A stretch of 64,000 nucleotides of DNA from Annona cherimola. Taxonomy: Eukaryota; Streptophyta; Magnoliopsida; Magnoliales; Annonaceae. Every line of letters begins with the position of its first letter. Positions within the stretch are counted from its first letter, which is position 1. The notes below the pieces were generated by a model. The model was not told the origin of the DNA and searched no databases. It worked only from the letters and a program-made list of their open reading frames with translations. Shown here piece by piece: positions 11,684 through 21,666 of the stretch. Location of the stretch: assembly GCA_030490835.1 (NCBI GenBank), contig CM059971.1, positions 52,562,012 through 52,626,011 of the forward strand. Direction: 5' to 3'. The position numbers and the translations under genes are program-made.

Positions 11684-12121
11684 ATGCCTGCGATCGACAC
11701 CCTAAACCCCTCTTCCTCGTCTACCGTCTCCAAGTCCGCCGTCGTCCGCGCCCCCCCACCAAGGCACTCGAATCGGACGGCGCTGCGTCGCTGGCCGCTG
11801 CCTCCTCTGCTACTCCCTCCTCTCTCCGTCAACGGCGCTGCCTCCTTTACTACTCCCTCTTCTCTCCATCGGACGGTGCTGCCAATCTTGTCTTCTCCTC
11901 CGCACTCATCGCTCACGATCGACGCCCTCTTCCAGTCGTCCGCCCTCATCTACTCCGACGCCGGACTCCCTGCGGCCTCGTCCGCTCCCTCGCTACCTCC
12001 AACCTTCTCCTCCAAAGTCCAAATCCGCCCTTGTCCGCCACACCCACCAACTCTCATCAGTCTCGCCTGCAGCGCCTCCTCATCTGGGACTGTGCGGTCT
12101 CCGGCAGTTGGCCCTCGATGA
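11684..12121 (+). other. GC-rich open frame inside the hAT element
   Basis: A 145-codon frame rich in Ser, Pro and Ala, starting MPAIDTLNPSSSS. It sits between the left subterminal repeats and a duplicated block. The composition is unlike the surrounding Gypsy DNA and fits captured host exon or 5'-leader sequence. I do not recognise the protein, and similar runs of Ser/Pro arise easily in GC-rich DNA. It could be non-coding. Confidence 0.3.
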
Positions 12122-12345
12122 CGATGATGACGAGTTGACGCGCTCCTCCCCTCGACGGCCGATGACCTTCCTTCTCATCTCGAATCCCGTCGCCCGATTT
12201 CACAGCCAACTAGAGCCATTTGCGGCTCTGCCTTTGTAGCCTCCGGCAGTCCACCCTCGACGACGATGACGACGAGTAGACGCGCTCCTCCCCTCGACGG
12301 CCGACGACCTTCCTTTTCATCCCAAATCCAGTCGTCTTGGGCAGT
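12090..12345 (+). repeat. Imperfect direct duplication inside the hAT cargo
   Basis: The stretch beginning CTCCGGCAGT near 12,100 and running through GACGCGCTCCTCCCCTCGAC recurs about 139 bp later, near 12,240, with a handful of substitutions. The copies lie between the GC-rich frame and the PPR fragment. Confidence 0.75.
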
Positions 12346-12639
12346 TTCTCTATTCTTCTTACTTCATTTCTTTCTTCTCTTGTAAAAACTGAGTGAGATT
12401 TCCTCATATCAATTAATAAAATTCCTTGAATCGTTCCTTTTATTAGATCGGATCCTAACACTGATGCTGCGAGTTAATCATCTAGCATCTCAGCTTGGTT
12501 CTGTTTAGAGAAGGTGAGTACCGGTGAATCAATGCATGGTTGGGGAATTGATTTGGTTACAGAGAGACTTCTTCTCTTTCCATTGCCAATGCACTCATAT
12601 CTCTCTACATGTAATATAGAGATTTCGTTGCTGCAGAGA

Positions 12640-12830
12640 AAATTTTGGTAGATTGAAGCTTAGAGATGCCGTCTCTTGGAATGCAATGATTGGTGGGTTT
12701 GCAGCGAGGAAGAATTTCAGAAGCACTGGATCTGCTGCGTCAAATGCAGTTAAAAGAAAGGATCCAACCTAACCTGGTTACATCTGTATCCATTCTTCAC
12801 CTTTACAAAGATTCATTTCTGGACAATTAA
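12640..12830 (+). pseudogene. Captured pentatricopeptide-repeat (PPR) fragment
   Basis: The plus strand reads RDAVSWNAMIGGFAA and, after a frameshift near 12,710-12,725, continues as EALDLLRQMQ and IQPNLVT. Together these form the hallmark of one plant PPR motif (VSWNAMI...EAL.L...M...I.PN..T). PPR proteins bind organellar RNA. Only about one repeat is left, the frame is shifted and stops follow. It lies within a hAT element with intact ends, so it is transposon cargo and not a resident gene. Confidence 0.8.
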
Positions 12831-13114
12831 TCATTCAGCGGTGATTTATTTTGCTGTGTTTTATGCATGAGGACAATTAAATTAATAGGTTATTCTTTTT
12901 CTAGTTCATGTCTGTTGCATAGTGCTTGATAATATAATTTTTTAGGAACCGATTTGGAACCGGAACCGACCCACCCTTAAAAAAATAAGATAGGGTAGGC
13001 TCCGAACCGACCCGGCCTAAAATAGGGTAGGGTAGAGGTTTTCCAAAATTGGGTAAGGGTAGGTTCCACCTCTACCTGGACCTACTCGGACCAAGTTGTA
13101 CCCCTACTTGACCC

Positions 13115-13631
13115 TTTGTTTTTGTTATTTTGAAGTGTCTGCTTCCTTTATCACGTTTATTATTCAGCGTTCACCAATTTATATGCAACTTTGAACAATT
13201 CGCCTATAGTATCTGATTCATGCACTTTGAGTTCTATATATAGTCAACCAGGGCGTAATCCCCCAATGAAACTGGACTTAATAAATTCAGGGTTCAATCT
13301 CCGAATAAGAGTACATTCATGGTTGAACCGATCAATATATTTACGTAGAGGCTTGTTGTCTCCCTATCGAACTTAGCAAAGATCTGAGGGTCTTTGGCAT
13401 GCACAGCACGACTTATAAACTTTACTATGAAATTGTCAAAAAAAGAGTAAAAAGTGGCCATTGATGCTGGGGTAAACTACGGAACCATACTCTGGCTTTT
13501 CCCTCTAGAATGCCAATGAATGCTCGACATTTTATGTTTTCTGACAAACCTATTAGGTCTGCATTAATGCAAAAGGTGTCGACATGGTCCTGAAGATCTG
13601 AATGCCCATTGTAGGGTTTCATAAGCATGGG
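13115..13631 (-). pseudogene. Ty3/Gypsy gag core (interrupted)
   Basis: Minus-strand residues include KPYNGHSDLQDHVDTF, CRAFIGILEGKARVWF and LPQHQWPLF, the conserved centre of the plant Gypsy gag domain, in which YDG..DP.DHL and CRAFP.TL.G.A..WF are typical. The sequence continues through FIVKFISRAV and then decays. The upstream gag codons are displaced to 15,128-15,475 by the solo LTR, and the downstream part is cut by the hAT element at 13,114. Confidence 0.82.
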
Positions 13632-15127
13632 TGATGAGCTGCGTATATGTCTAATTAAAATGCTCATTTTCACGCAAGTATACACGTCGATCAAGTAATA
13701 TAGAGTAGAGTATCTTTCCCACGAGAAATTTATCTAAACTAATTATGTCAGTTACTTCAATTGCTTTTAATTGTTGGAAAGAATTTTCACAAATATAATT
13801 GAGTATGCAAGATAAGTAAAAAGGAATAAGAGAAAGTGTAACGGAAGAACAGAATTGCAAAAGGGGTTTATCAAGTTAGGTCAGTTGGGAATCCTTGACT
13901 CTAAACTATATTAAATTGGTTCCTTTTTAATAGATTGTGCAGAGAATTCCTAGTCCAAGTTCAATAATCTTTAAATATATCTTCCAACACACATAAAGCT
14001 AATTACACAACACCCAATTACTATGTTCCCATGCAAACGAATGTGATGGAATTGATCTTTACGTAACCTGCTCATGATTACATAAGGTTTAATGGTATAT
14101 TCTTATCCATTAAACATTCTTCATTCACCAAGAGAGAAACATATGCCTTACACATGAACCTTGCTTAGATTCTCTTTTTCCAAGGGTAAATCCAGCAACT
14201 AAATCATCTTACAAGGTAGCTAGGCTTGTAAAAAGCATTAAACACCACATGCAAGGGTAAATCCATACAGCATAAGTATACAACAATTAAATACTCATAT
14301 TTGAATCATTAAGAACCAAAATAACATAATCTAGGCATCAAATTATCTCAACCTCCCATCTATTGAAGTTTAGCTCATAAACATAGAGTTAAATTCCATT
14401 GAAACCCAGTTTGAATACATTCCCAACAAAAGAGAAATGGCAAATATGTAGAAAACAAGACAGATAAGCTAAAATTTTTTAGTTTCCACCAACGAAGTTG
14501 ATTCTCCTCTTTAGGTGCTCTTGGCTTGGAAGTCCCTTCTTTTCTCCCCCCTTGGCTTCTCCTCACGTGTTCTCCTCTTTTTTCTAAATGAAACCCTAAA
14601 TGTGTATTTATAACCCCCAAACATAGCACAAGACATGTGCTAAAATTCACTTGTGTGGGGGTCGGCATACCTTGGCTAGTGCCTAGGCACCACTTCTCTA
14701 GAAGCTGCCTGAAACTACCTATTTCTGGAATTTTCTACTGTAGCAGTGCCAGATGCTGAGGCGCTAGATTTTGGCGCCAGGGCACCAAATTTCTGCCTTG
14801 CATTCTTAGTATGTGCTTGCAATGCAACTCTTTTCCATCCCTTTGGCATGAAGTCTATGAGTTAGCCACCATCTTTCCCTACAACAAAAGACACAAAATA
14901 AGTAAATATTATCCTAATTGATGTAATGAAATTACTAACAAGGTAAAATGACATGATTTGCATGAATTAACTAAAAAATGCATGAAATCTACACAAAAGC
15001 TTGAAATGCAGAAATGGAGAAAACTAATGCAAAACTTATATAAATGTACATGTTTCTCTTGAACTAGCATTCTAAATGAGTACGAAATGATCGTTGATAA
15101 CTCTAATTTTATAGAGTTATCAATGGG
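13627..15127 (-). mobile_element. Solo LTR of the TGATAA family with 5-bp target duplication
   Basis: The LTR spans 13,632-15,122 (1,491 bp), minus orientation. It begins TGATAACTCTATAAAATT and ends GCAGCTCATCA. The duplication ATGGG is perfect at 13,627-13,631 and 15,123-15,127. Removing it rejoins the gag frame across ...LPHKFKPM and LMKPYNG. The same family (same start and same GCTCATCA end) forms the element at 18,465-41,644 in the opposite orientation. The lack of internal sequence with intact duplication is the normal outcome of LTR-LTR recombination. Confidence 0.93.
14605..14612 (-). promoter_or_regulatory. TATA box of the solo LTR
   Basis: Minus-strand TATAAATA preceded by GGGGGT. 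It matches the box position in the related LTRs at 19,053 and 21,104, where TATAAATA is followed by an A-rich stretch and CTAGGG. It probably marks the U3 promoter; activity is not shown. Confidence 0.55.
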
Positions 15128-15475
15128 TTTGAACTTGTGAGGGAGAGGTTCATTTATGATTTCAGGGGTGAAGGGTGAATAACTAGAAGTATTGATAAAT
15201 CACGGCAAAGGGGGAGTAGGTGTGTTACCACTAGGTTTTGGTGTTAGGTCTACATACTAGGGCCGCCTATTAGATGGGGTGATGATGAGGTTGATTGCAT
15301 TTGAGCTTTCCATTCACGCAATGCAGTCATCGTCTCTTGGAAGTCTTCTTTGGAGATAATGACATTGGGGAACATTTCTTCAAAGCTGGTTCCAGAAAAG
15401 GCCCTCTTTGTACTATGGTGTGCGTCACCTTTTGTGCTACATTCTCCAAGTCAGACACGGATTGGTTGTGCTCCA
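15128..15475 (-). pseudogene. Ty3/Gypsy gag N-terminus
   Basis: It starts at a minus-strand ATG (15,475) about 85 bp after the PBS: MEHNQSVSDLENVAQKV. The frame is then lost, but SPFTPEIINEPLPHKFKP can be read at the end next to the solo LTR, matching the usual PFT..I....LP..F block before the gag core. The N-terminus and the core at 13.6 kb were one gene before the LTR inserted. Confidence 0.7.
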
Positions 15476-15560
15476 TAGTAAAAAAAAATAGAAGGAAAGA
15501 ATGAAGACTGTGAAGATTCGTGGGAAATGAAAAAGTAGAAATAGATTTCTAGCCTTGTTT

Positions 15561-15578
15561 CCCACAGACGGTGCCAAA
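15561..15578 (-). promoter_or_regulatory. Primer binding site of Gypsy element A
   Basis: The minus strand reads TTTGGCACCGTCTGTGGG directly after an LTR end ...CTTCTACA (15,579). This closely follows the TTGGC(G/A)CCGTCTGTGGGAA sequence found after the 5' LTR of many plant Ty3/Gypsy elements. It fixes the orientation and the LTR boundary. Confidence 0.8.
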
Positions 15579-17550
15579 TGTAGAAGTCTAAAATGGGTCT
15601 TCACATGTGTATGGCGTTTGTGATCATGATTTCATGATAAGGTTAGCAAATTCGGTGATTTTTGGGGAGAAAGTAGGATTGATCTTTAGATAAGAATCCA
15701 AGAGAGTTTAGGAAGTAGTACAGTTGTAGTAATGATAGATGTCTTGAGTCCTCTTTGGGTGTGGATGCTTTTTATAAGCCAACTTGATCGTTAGTTGTGA
15801 TCCCTTGATTTTGAGGATTTTGGTAGGATGTTAATAGTGCCTGGTTCCTTTGGGAGGTAGTGGTTGTGTGGATCATGGAGTAAGGACACATGTGGGGTGG
15901 ATTTGACCAAGCCTCTACAGTAAGAATGATACAGAATGAGATTTTTAAAATTTAAAGTTTGGAATTACGTATATAAGATGGATGGAAATGGACAATTTTG
16001 AAATATTGTGTGAGAATCATAAGTCTCTTTAATTGAATGTCTGTGGGAGAGTATTTAGATGATGTTGGGCTAAATGGATTAAAAAAGTAGCATAAAAATA
16101 ATTATCCAACTTAAATGAATAGTTGTAAATGGTACTTTTGGTATTTAAATATTTAAGTTTATGTGATTAGGATTAATGGAATAAATGTCTAAACTTTTAT
16201 AAGTTGAAATTATTATTCAAAAATTTATAGCAAGTTGTAAATGCTTAAATGTAAACTAGGAATGGGAAATTAGGACATTTAGTTTGGTCTCATGGTTTTA
16301 AGTGGTAATTTTATTATTAAACGTTCAATTATAGTGGTGATAATTAATGGAATGAATATCTTAATTTTGTTTACAGATTAAAATCATTGGTTTAATGATT
16401 ATATCAAATTGAGAATGTTTAAATGCAAACAAATAAGGATTGGAAATAATTTTATTAAGTAGGCTATTTGACTATGTGTTGAATAATAAAGAGTGATCAT
16501 TAATTTCGATGCAAGAGTATGCTCATAGAATCTTAATTTTAGCATTTATATAAATGAAAATGAAAGGAAATTGGAAAAAAACCCACCTGTTAAATTGAGT
16601 TCATGAGCTGTGAATATTAATTTTGGTATTTAAATATTGTATTTATATAATCATGATTAGTTTGATTATTTGATGATGAGATATATATGTGTGTTAAGCT
16701 ATGAGTGTTGAGATTTAAGTGAAATAACCTAGTTCACAGGTTGTTTGGCCATGAAAATGAATTATTAGACTAACTCATAAGTTTTATATAGAAAGGAAAC
16801 TAATTTGAAATGAAATGAAATGAATGGTGTATTTTAAGCAAGTAAGAGAATTTAACTAAGAGTAAAATGGACTAAATTACGAAATTGAAAAGCATGTTTG
16901 GTAAAATGTGTTATAGTTTAAAAATATCTAATTATTTAAGCTATTTTTATGGTCTTTGAGATTGAATGGTTATATTTTGAGAGAAAATGAAAATTTGGTT
17001 GAGAAACCTAATTAAAATAAGAAGTATCATTGTGTCTAAATGTGGTTTAAAATATTAATGAAATAATTGATGAAATAAAGTGAAGGATGTGATGGAATGA
17101 AATGACTAGGTAATACATTTAGCTTTAGGTTGTTAGAACAAGTTGTAGGACCTATCAAGTTGAGACAGCCTTTGCAATAAGTAAAATTGTAAAGGCCATT
17201 TGTGTATTGTGTATAAGTTTATTTTAAAGTATGTGTTAATTCATGTGCTAAATACAAAATTTATGCATGTATAAGTTTATCTAAGTGTATTCTTGAGGAT
17301 CAAATGATGAAAATGCTTTAATAGCCTACAATATATGAAATTTCAAATTGATGCGGATTGAAATTATAAATTCTAAGTATGTAAGATTTATAAGATTAAG
17401 AATTAATTTGATTGTATGATGTCACTGGGTTGAATTTCATATATTGAAGTCCTAAATAAGAATTAAGATGTTTCCCCGAGGGTAGGATGATTCTTTGATG
17501 TGTGTAAGTCATTTGAAAGGATTTAACCAAGATTTTAATGAACCGAAAAT
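15579..17550 (-). mobile_element. Gypsy LTR region, partly homologous to the block at 59.9-60.7 kb
   Basis: The LTR ends at 15,579 (...TCTACA in minus sense). Its upstream limit is not clear. From about 16,550 to 17,545 the reverse complement follows 59,866-60,660 closely: shared landmarks are the CTTAAATCTCAACACTC, ATGGCCAAACAAC and GACTTACACACATCAAAG stretches. This region lies between a Gypsy integrase side (above 18.18 kb) and the PBS/gag side (below 15.58 kb), so one LTR appears to be shared by two incomplete element bodies. The alternative is that the homologous part is a separate insertion fragment. Confidence 0.6.
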
Positions 17551-17558
17551 AAATACAT

Positions 17559-17997
17559 AATGCTTTGGTTGATCAGACAAAGAGGGCAAAAGTTGAGGCA
17601 AAATGTCTGATGGAAAAATGTGTTAAGATTATGGCTGACTGTGACGAGAAGTTACATGCCTCAAATGTGGAAAATTGTCGACAACAGGAACACTGTGAAA
17701 TATCAGAGGGTCAGCAAAAAAAGTTTGAAGAAAGTAGCCGGGCTTGGGAGGCACAACTATAGGACAAAGATGAAGATATAGAAACATTGAAGTTAGCGAT
17801 GTCATCCCAAAGGGAAGAATGGAAGCTAAAAAAATGCAATTTGAAAAAGAAGTTACAAGAAAGGTTTTAATGTGTGCATTAACAAAGTGATGTATGTCAA
17901 TTCTGATTTTGGTATTGCTAAAGTTCAGATTTATCACTTGTTAGATATTAAAGGAGCTGAAGACGAAGGGGAAGAAGCTACTTCTGAGGCTTAATGG
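17559..17997 (+). pseudogene. Antisense coiled-coil ORF of a Tat-like Gypsy element (decayed)
   Basis: Plus strand, opposite to the Gypsy genes. The frame reads DQTKRAKVEAKCLMEKC, then EISEGQQKKFEESSRAWEAQL and, after a stop at 17,760, DKDEDIETLKLAMSSQREEW, a heptad-like charged sequence. A frameshift leads to a short acidic end (AEDEGEEATSEA) before a stop at about 17,992. The position between integrase and LTR and the reverse orientation fit the antisense ORF known in several Tat-lineage retrotransposons. Assignment to that class is inferred from position and coiled-coil composition, not from sequence identity. Confidence 0.5.
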
Positions 17998-18179
17998 AGA
18001 AGTAGAGTTTTTGTTATTGTTTTTTTTTTAAATCATGTTGTAGGAAAGTGGTGGTCTTTGTGTAGTGGAATTCTAGTATGATGGTTTTATGGGTTCACTT
18101 TGATGTTGGTTAGAAAATATTTTAATGTTTGTATTGGACTTTTGTTATTTGCAGTTAAGGATTCTCACGGTAAGTTTTG

Positions 18180-18464
18180 TTTGTTGTTTTTTTTGGGGGG
18201 GTCTTAAAGGATCCTTTGTATGGGGCAACGATAACTTTTGCAAGTAAAGAGGATCCTTTGTTTGGTACAATGGGTACCTTCGTGGGTAAAAAGGGGGCCA
18301 TTTCATTTGGCACCATGGGCACCTTTTGTGAGTCAAGAGGACTCTTTGTTTGGCACAATGACCCTTTTTGTGGGGTTAGAGAGACCCTTTGTTTGGCACA
18401 ATGGCCATTTTTGTGTGGCTCAAAAGGGACCCTTTGTTTATCAAAATGGTCATTTTTGTGTGTC
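18180..18464. repeat. Degenerate ~45-60-bp tandem repeat, Gypsy 3' region
   Basis: About six units share a core of CTTTGTTTGGCACAATGG and CCATTT/CTTTTTGTG. The array continues on the far side of the big insertion: 41,650 resumes with TTTGTACCCTTTGTGAGCC. It lies 3' of the integrase, the place where Tat-lineage elements often carry tandem repeats. Confidence 0.72.
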
Positions 18465-19180
18465 TGATAACTCATAAAAATACGAGTTATCATGGCTTAT
18501 TTTAGTCTATTTTTGCGTGTTAGTCCAAGAGATTAGGTTTAGTTTGCATCCATTTAGCTAAATTTTCACTCGCTTTGCATTTTAGGAGCATTATGTGGTT
18601 TTCATGCATTTTTAGCATAAATTAGGCATTTTTAGTCAATTTATTTAGTTTATGTAATTTTTGCAGGAAGGACGAACGAATTACAAGCGATGCGAGCGAA
18701 GCGGATGCAAATCAGAACCGAATCACGAGGCAGGTGAATGGCGCCCAAGCGCCAACCTACATGCCCTTGCCAGAACTCCAATACAATCCATCAACCAGTA
18801 GCTTCCAGGGAGTTGGCGCCTAGGCGCCATGGCATGATCACCCAGGTATTCCAGGACAGGTTTCAAGTCATGAGGCATCCAGGGAGTTGGCGCCTAGGCG
18901 CCAAGGCATGAAGTCCTAGGTTTTCCAGAAAGGTTTCCAAGTTACCCAGCATACAAGGAGTTGGAGCCCAGGTGCTAGCTAGTGGAGCTTAGGCGCTAAT
19001 ACGTATTCGTATGCGCGCGGATTTCTGCACATGTGCTGCGCAAGCTACCCATTATAAATAGAAACCTAGGGCTACGTGCAAAGGAGTTCCAGAGGCCATA
19101 TAGGAGAGACCAAAATAGGGAGTAGTTGCTGTGGAGAAAAGGAGGAAACCAAAGCTTGAAGGAAGGAGAGAAGAGCAAGT
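18465..19180 (+). repeat. Truncated 5' LTR of the TGATAA element
   Basis: It starts TGATAACTCATAAAAATA and is collinear with the 3' LTR from 20,535 to about 21,240, up to GAGAAGAGCAAGTG, after which the two diverge. It has a 20-bp repeat insertion near 18,610 and lacks a ~20-bp stretch found in the 3' copy near 20,880. A TATA box (TATAAATA) lies at 19,053-19,060. Several GGCGCCTAGGCGCC palindromes are included. Confidence 0.85.
19053..19060 (+). promoter_or_regulatory. LTR TATA box
   Basis: TATAAATA after CTACCCAT, repeated at 21,104-21,111 in the 3' LTR and reversed in the solo LTR. Conservation among three copies supports it as the family's core promoter. Confidence 0.6.
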
Positions 19181-19418
19181 GCGGATAACCAACTTAGAGA
19201 ATCTAATGACAGCCCAAGCCCGGTTTCTACAGCTATCCAATCGGGCTATGGAGGCGCACTTTCGAAGACTTATGGAGGATCGACACATCGATATGACAAC
19301 ATTACTACCATTCCTATCGACACCTCCCGAGTTTCGATCATGTTTTAGTCAGTCCTCGCAGCAGCCGGGTGAAGAGAGCGAGCACGATGAAGACGACTCC
19401 TCCGCATCAGACACCTAG
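19181..19418 (+). pseudogene. C-terminal remnant of the TGATAA element's internal ORF
   Basis: The frame is open from within the LTR, but only the part after ~19,181 is internal sequence: ITNLENLMTAQARFLQL, then a tail rich in Ser and acid residues (EESEHDEDDSSASDT) before a stop. The apparent upstream Met lies in LTR DNA joined by the deletion. It may be the end of a gag-pol or extra retroelement ORF; I do not recognise the domain. A G-rich tract follows about 110 bp downstream. Confidence 0.45.
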
Positions 19419-20520
19419 GGGAGTTCCTGTCCTTTCCATTTTGTTTTACTTTTGTATTTCTTTATCAGTTTATGATCATGTAGGTTTCATGTAGTTGCAA
19501 GCATTGAGGATAATGCATCCCTCAAATTTGGGGGGGTGTATAATTCCTTTTGGTGTGTTTTGATTCATATCTTATATACATATGTTAGATTGCATATCAT
19601 GTCAAATTTTGCCTGTAAAGAGTATCTTGTTTCAATCCATTTTGATGAAATATGTGCAAGGTCGAGAAAAACTTTAACTTGAAATCGATTTCATGAAAAA
19701 TTAGAAATTCAAGCTAAGGACTATGTGTTAAGGAAATTTGCAAGTAACATGTAAATGAATTGGACTAAATCTCATAGTACATTGTTATAATTCAATTCCA
19801 TGCTAATCTTTTCAACTAAAATGATAAGAATTGAGTTAAACAAATGTGAACCACGTGCTTTAAGGGAATTAATGGTCTCGAAAATGGTAATATTTCACAA
19901 AAAATTTCTTGCATGTTCAGTATCCCTACTTTAAGTTATCATAACAATAAAAGGGGGTGATTGACCTAAGCTAAGTTATCATAAAAAAGCAAAGGAAAAT
20001 CATAGTAAGAATGCTTTAAAAAGAAAACTTTCCCCAGCTACCCTGAAATATGGTGAGGGGAGCCAAAATAAAAAAAGAGATCTCTGGATATCCTAAAATA
20101 TGGTGAGAAGAGTTTTGCAATAAGTTTGGGGGAGGAAAGAATGTGCAGTCTGGCAAAATGGAATCCAGTGAATGATTACCATGTTCTTTGACCAGTCAAT
20201 TCAGCTTAAACCTTGGTTCACCTATTTTGTATTGATTTTCTAACAAGTTTTTTTTATCAAGAGAAAGATTAGCATGTTGAATTATTGCTTTGAACTAGAA
20301 ATAAGATCATCTACATGTAACTTGGTTTACGAATGATAAATGAAAATGCATGTCCTGTTTTGAGAAATGGATGATTTTTTAAGTTTACATTATTCTTGAT
20401 CTTGTTGAATAGAGAAATGGATTGATAGAAGCATAATGGGAAGCAGGTTGAGTTGACGGAGTCCAAATTCATTCATTCATTCATTGTGTTTGCATGTGTT
20501 GCTCGAGGTCTAACAACATT
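19419..20520. other. 3' untranslated internal region of the TGATAA element
   Basis: No coding frame. It contains a PPT-like tract AAATTTGGGGGGGTG at about 19,528 and two copies of a short block ending ATGGTGAG(A/G)(A/G)GAG near 20,050 and 20,105. Confidence 0.5.
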
Positions 20521-20534
20521 TAAGTTTGGGGGTG
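20521..20534 (+). other. Polypurine tract before the 3' LTR
   Basis: TAAGTTTGGGGGTG lies directly against the LTR start TGATAAATCG. This is the primer site for plus-strand DNA synthesis and fixes the element's orientation. Confidence 0.8.
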
Positions 20535-21666
20535 TGATAAATCGTAAAAATACAAGTTATCATGGCTTATTTCAGTCTATTTTTTGCGTGTTAGTCCAAG
20601 AGATTAGGTTTAGTTTGCATCCATTTAGCTAAATTTTCACTCGCTTTGCATTTTAGGAGCATTATGTGGTTTTCATGCATTTTTAGTCCATTTATTTAGT
20701 TTATGTAATTTTTGCAGGAAGGACGAACGAATTACAACCAATGCAGGTGAAGCGGATGCAAATCAGAACCAAGTCACAAGGCAGGTGAATGGTGCCCAGG
20801 CGCCAACCTACATGCCCTTGCCAAAACTCCAATACAATCCATCAACCAGTAGCTTCTAGGGAGTTGGCGCCTAGGCGCCGGCTTGGGGCTCCTGGGCGTC
20901 ATGGCATGATCACCCAGGTATTCCAGAACAGGTTCCAAGTCATGAGGCATTCAAGGAGTTGGCGCCTAGGCGCCAAGGCATGAAGTCCTAAGTTTTCTAG
21001 AAAGGTTTCCAAGTTACCCAGCATATAGGGAGTTGGCCCCCAGGAGCTAATACGCATCCGTACGCGTGCAGATTTCTACACATGTGCTGCGCAAGCTACC
21101 CATTATAAATAAAAACCTAGGGCTGCGTGCAAAGGAGTTCCGGAGGCAATACAGGAGAGACCAAAATAGGGAGTAGTTGCTGTGGAGAAAAGGAGGAAAC
21201 CAAAGCTTCAAGGAAGGAGAGAAGAGCAAGTGGAGATCCAAGCCATCACCACAAAAACCATTGAGTTTCATCTCCTCTTCTCATCTATCTCTACCTGTTT
21301 GTTATTCTCCTTGCTTGGGATGATTGTAAACTCGATTTTAATGAGAATTGAAGTCATGTTTATGGGCTGAACCTTCCGATGGTGGGAGATTTGTAGGATT
21401 TGAATTCATAGCTTATGATATTTGATTTTCTTATGCTTGAATTAATAATATAAATGTGATGTGACATATGTTGCTTGAGATTACCTTTATATATTATGTT
21501 TAATGTGTTTACAAGCTTTGCAACCTTGTGGATTGATCTAATATTCAGATTCATGCTTGAAAAAGTGGGATTTGAATGAGATCCATATATAAGGCACAGG
21601 TATTCTAACTCATGTTGTGTTAGATGTTAATATGGATAGGAATATACCTATTAACCCTGTGTAATC
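20535..21666 (+). repeat. 3' LTR of the TGATAA element, first part
   Basis: It runs from TGATAAATCG to the TAATC target site where the outer Copia element inserted. The remainder lies at 41,185-41,644 and ends GCAGCTCATCA. The 3' half (from 21,240) supplies the LTR sequence that the truncated 5' copy lost. Confidence 0.85.

Larger units (their letters stand above)
11440..13114 (+). mobile_element. Non-autonomous hAT element with 8-bp target duplication
   Basis: The element spans 11,448-13,106 (1,659 bp). Its ends read TAGGGGTGCAACTTGGTCCG and, reverse-complemented, TAGGGGTACAACTTGGTCCG. The target duplication CTTGACCC is perfect at 11,440-11,447 and 13,107-13,114. An 8-bp duplication and a TAGGGGTG-like start are standard for hAT elements. 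Subterminal DNA is full of GGGTAGG and ACCGACCC motifs, as expected for transposase binding sites. No transposase ORF is present. The interior holds a GC-rich block and a PPR gene fragment, so this is a gene-capturing derivative inserted in Gypsy gag. Confidence 0.95.
8485..15578 (-). mobile_element. Degenerate Ty3/Gypsy element A (gag-PR-RT-RNase H), integrase missing
   Basis: Minus-strand order from high to low coordinates is PBS (15.56 kb), gag start (15.47 kb), gag core (13.6-13.1 kb), protease (11.0-10.45 kb), reverse transcriptase (10.13-9.43 kb) and RNase H (to 8.5 kb). The order and the gag, protease and RT signatures are typical of plant Ty3/Gypsy. The reading frame is broken by several stops. 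Two insertions interrupt it: a solo LTR (13,632-15,122) and a hAT element (11,448-13,106). No integrase follows RNase H, so the 3' part has been lost. A separate integrase block on the same strand lies at 41.8-42.8 kb. Confidence 0.85.

Noticed and set aside
19131..19180. Start Met of a 95-codon frame in the TGATAA element
   Set aside because: The start lies in LTR DNA fused by a deletion to internal sequence; only the part after ~19,181 is original coding sequence.
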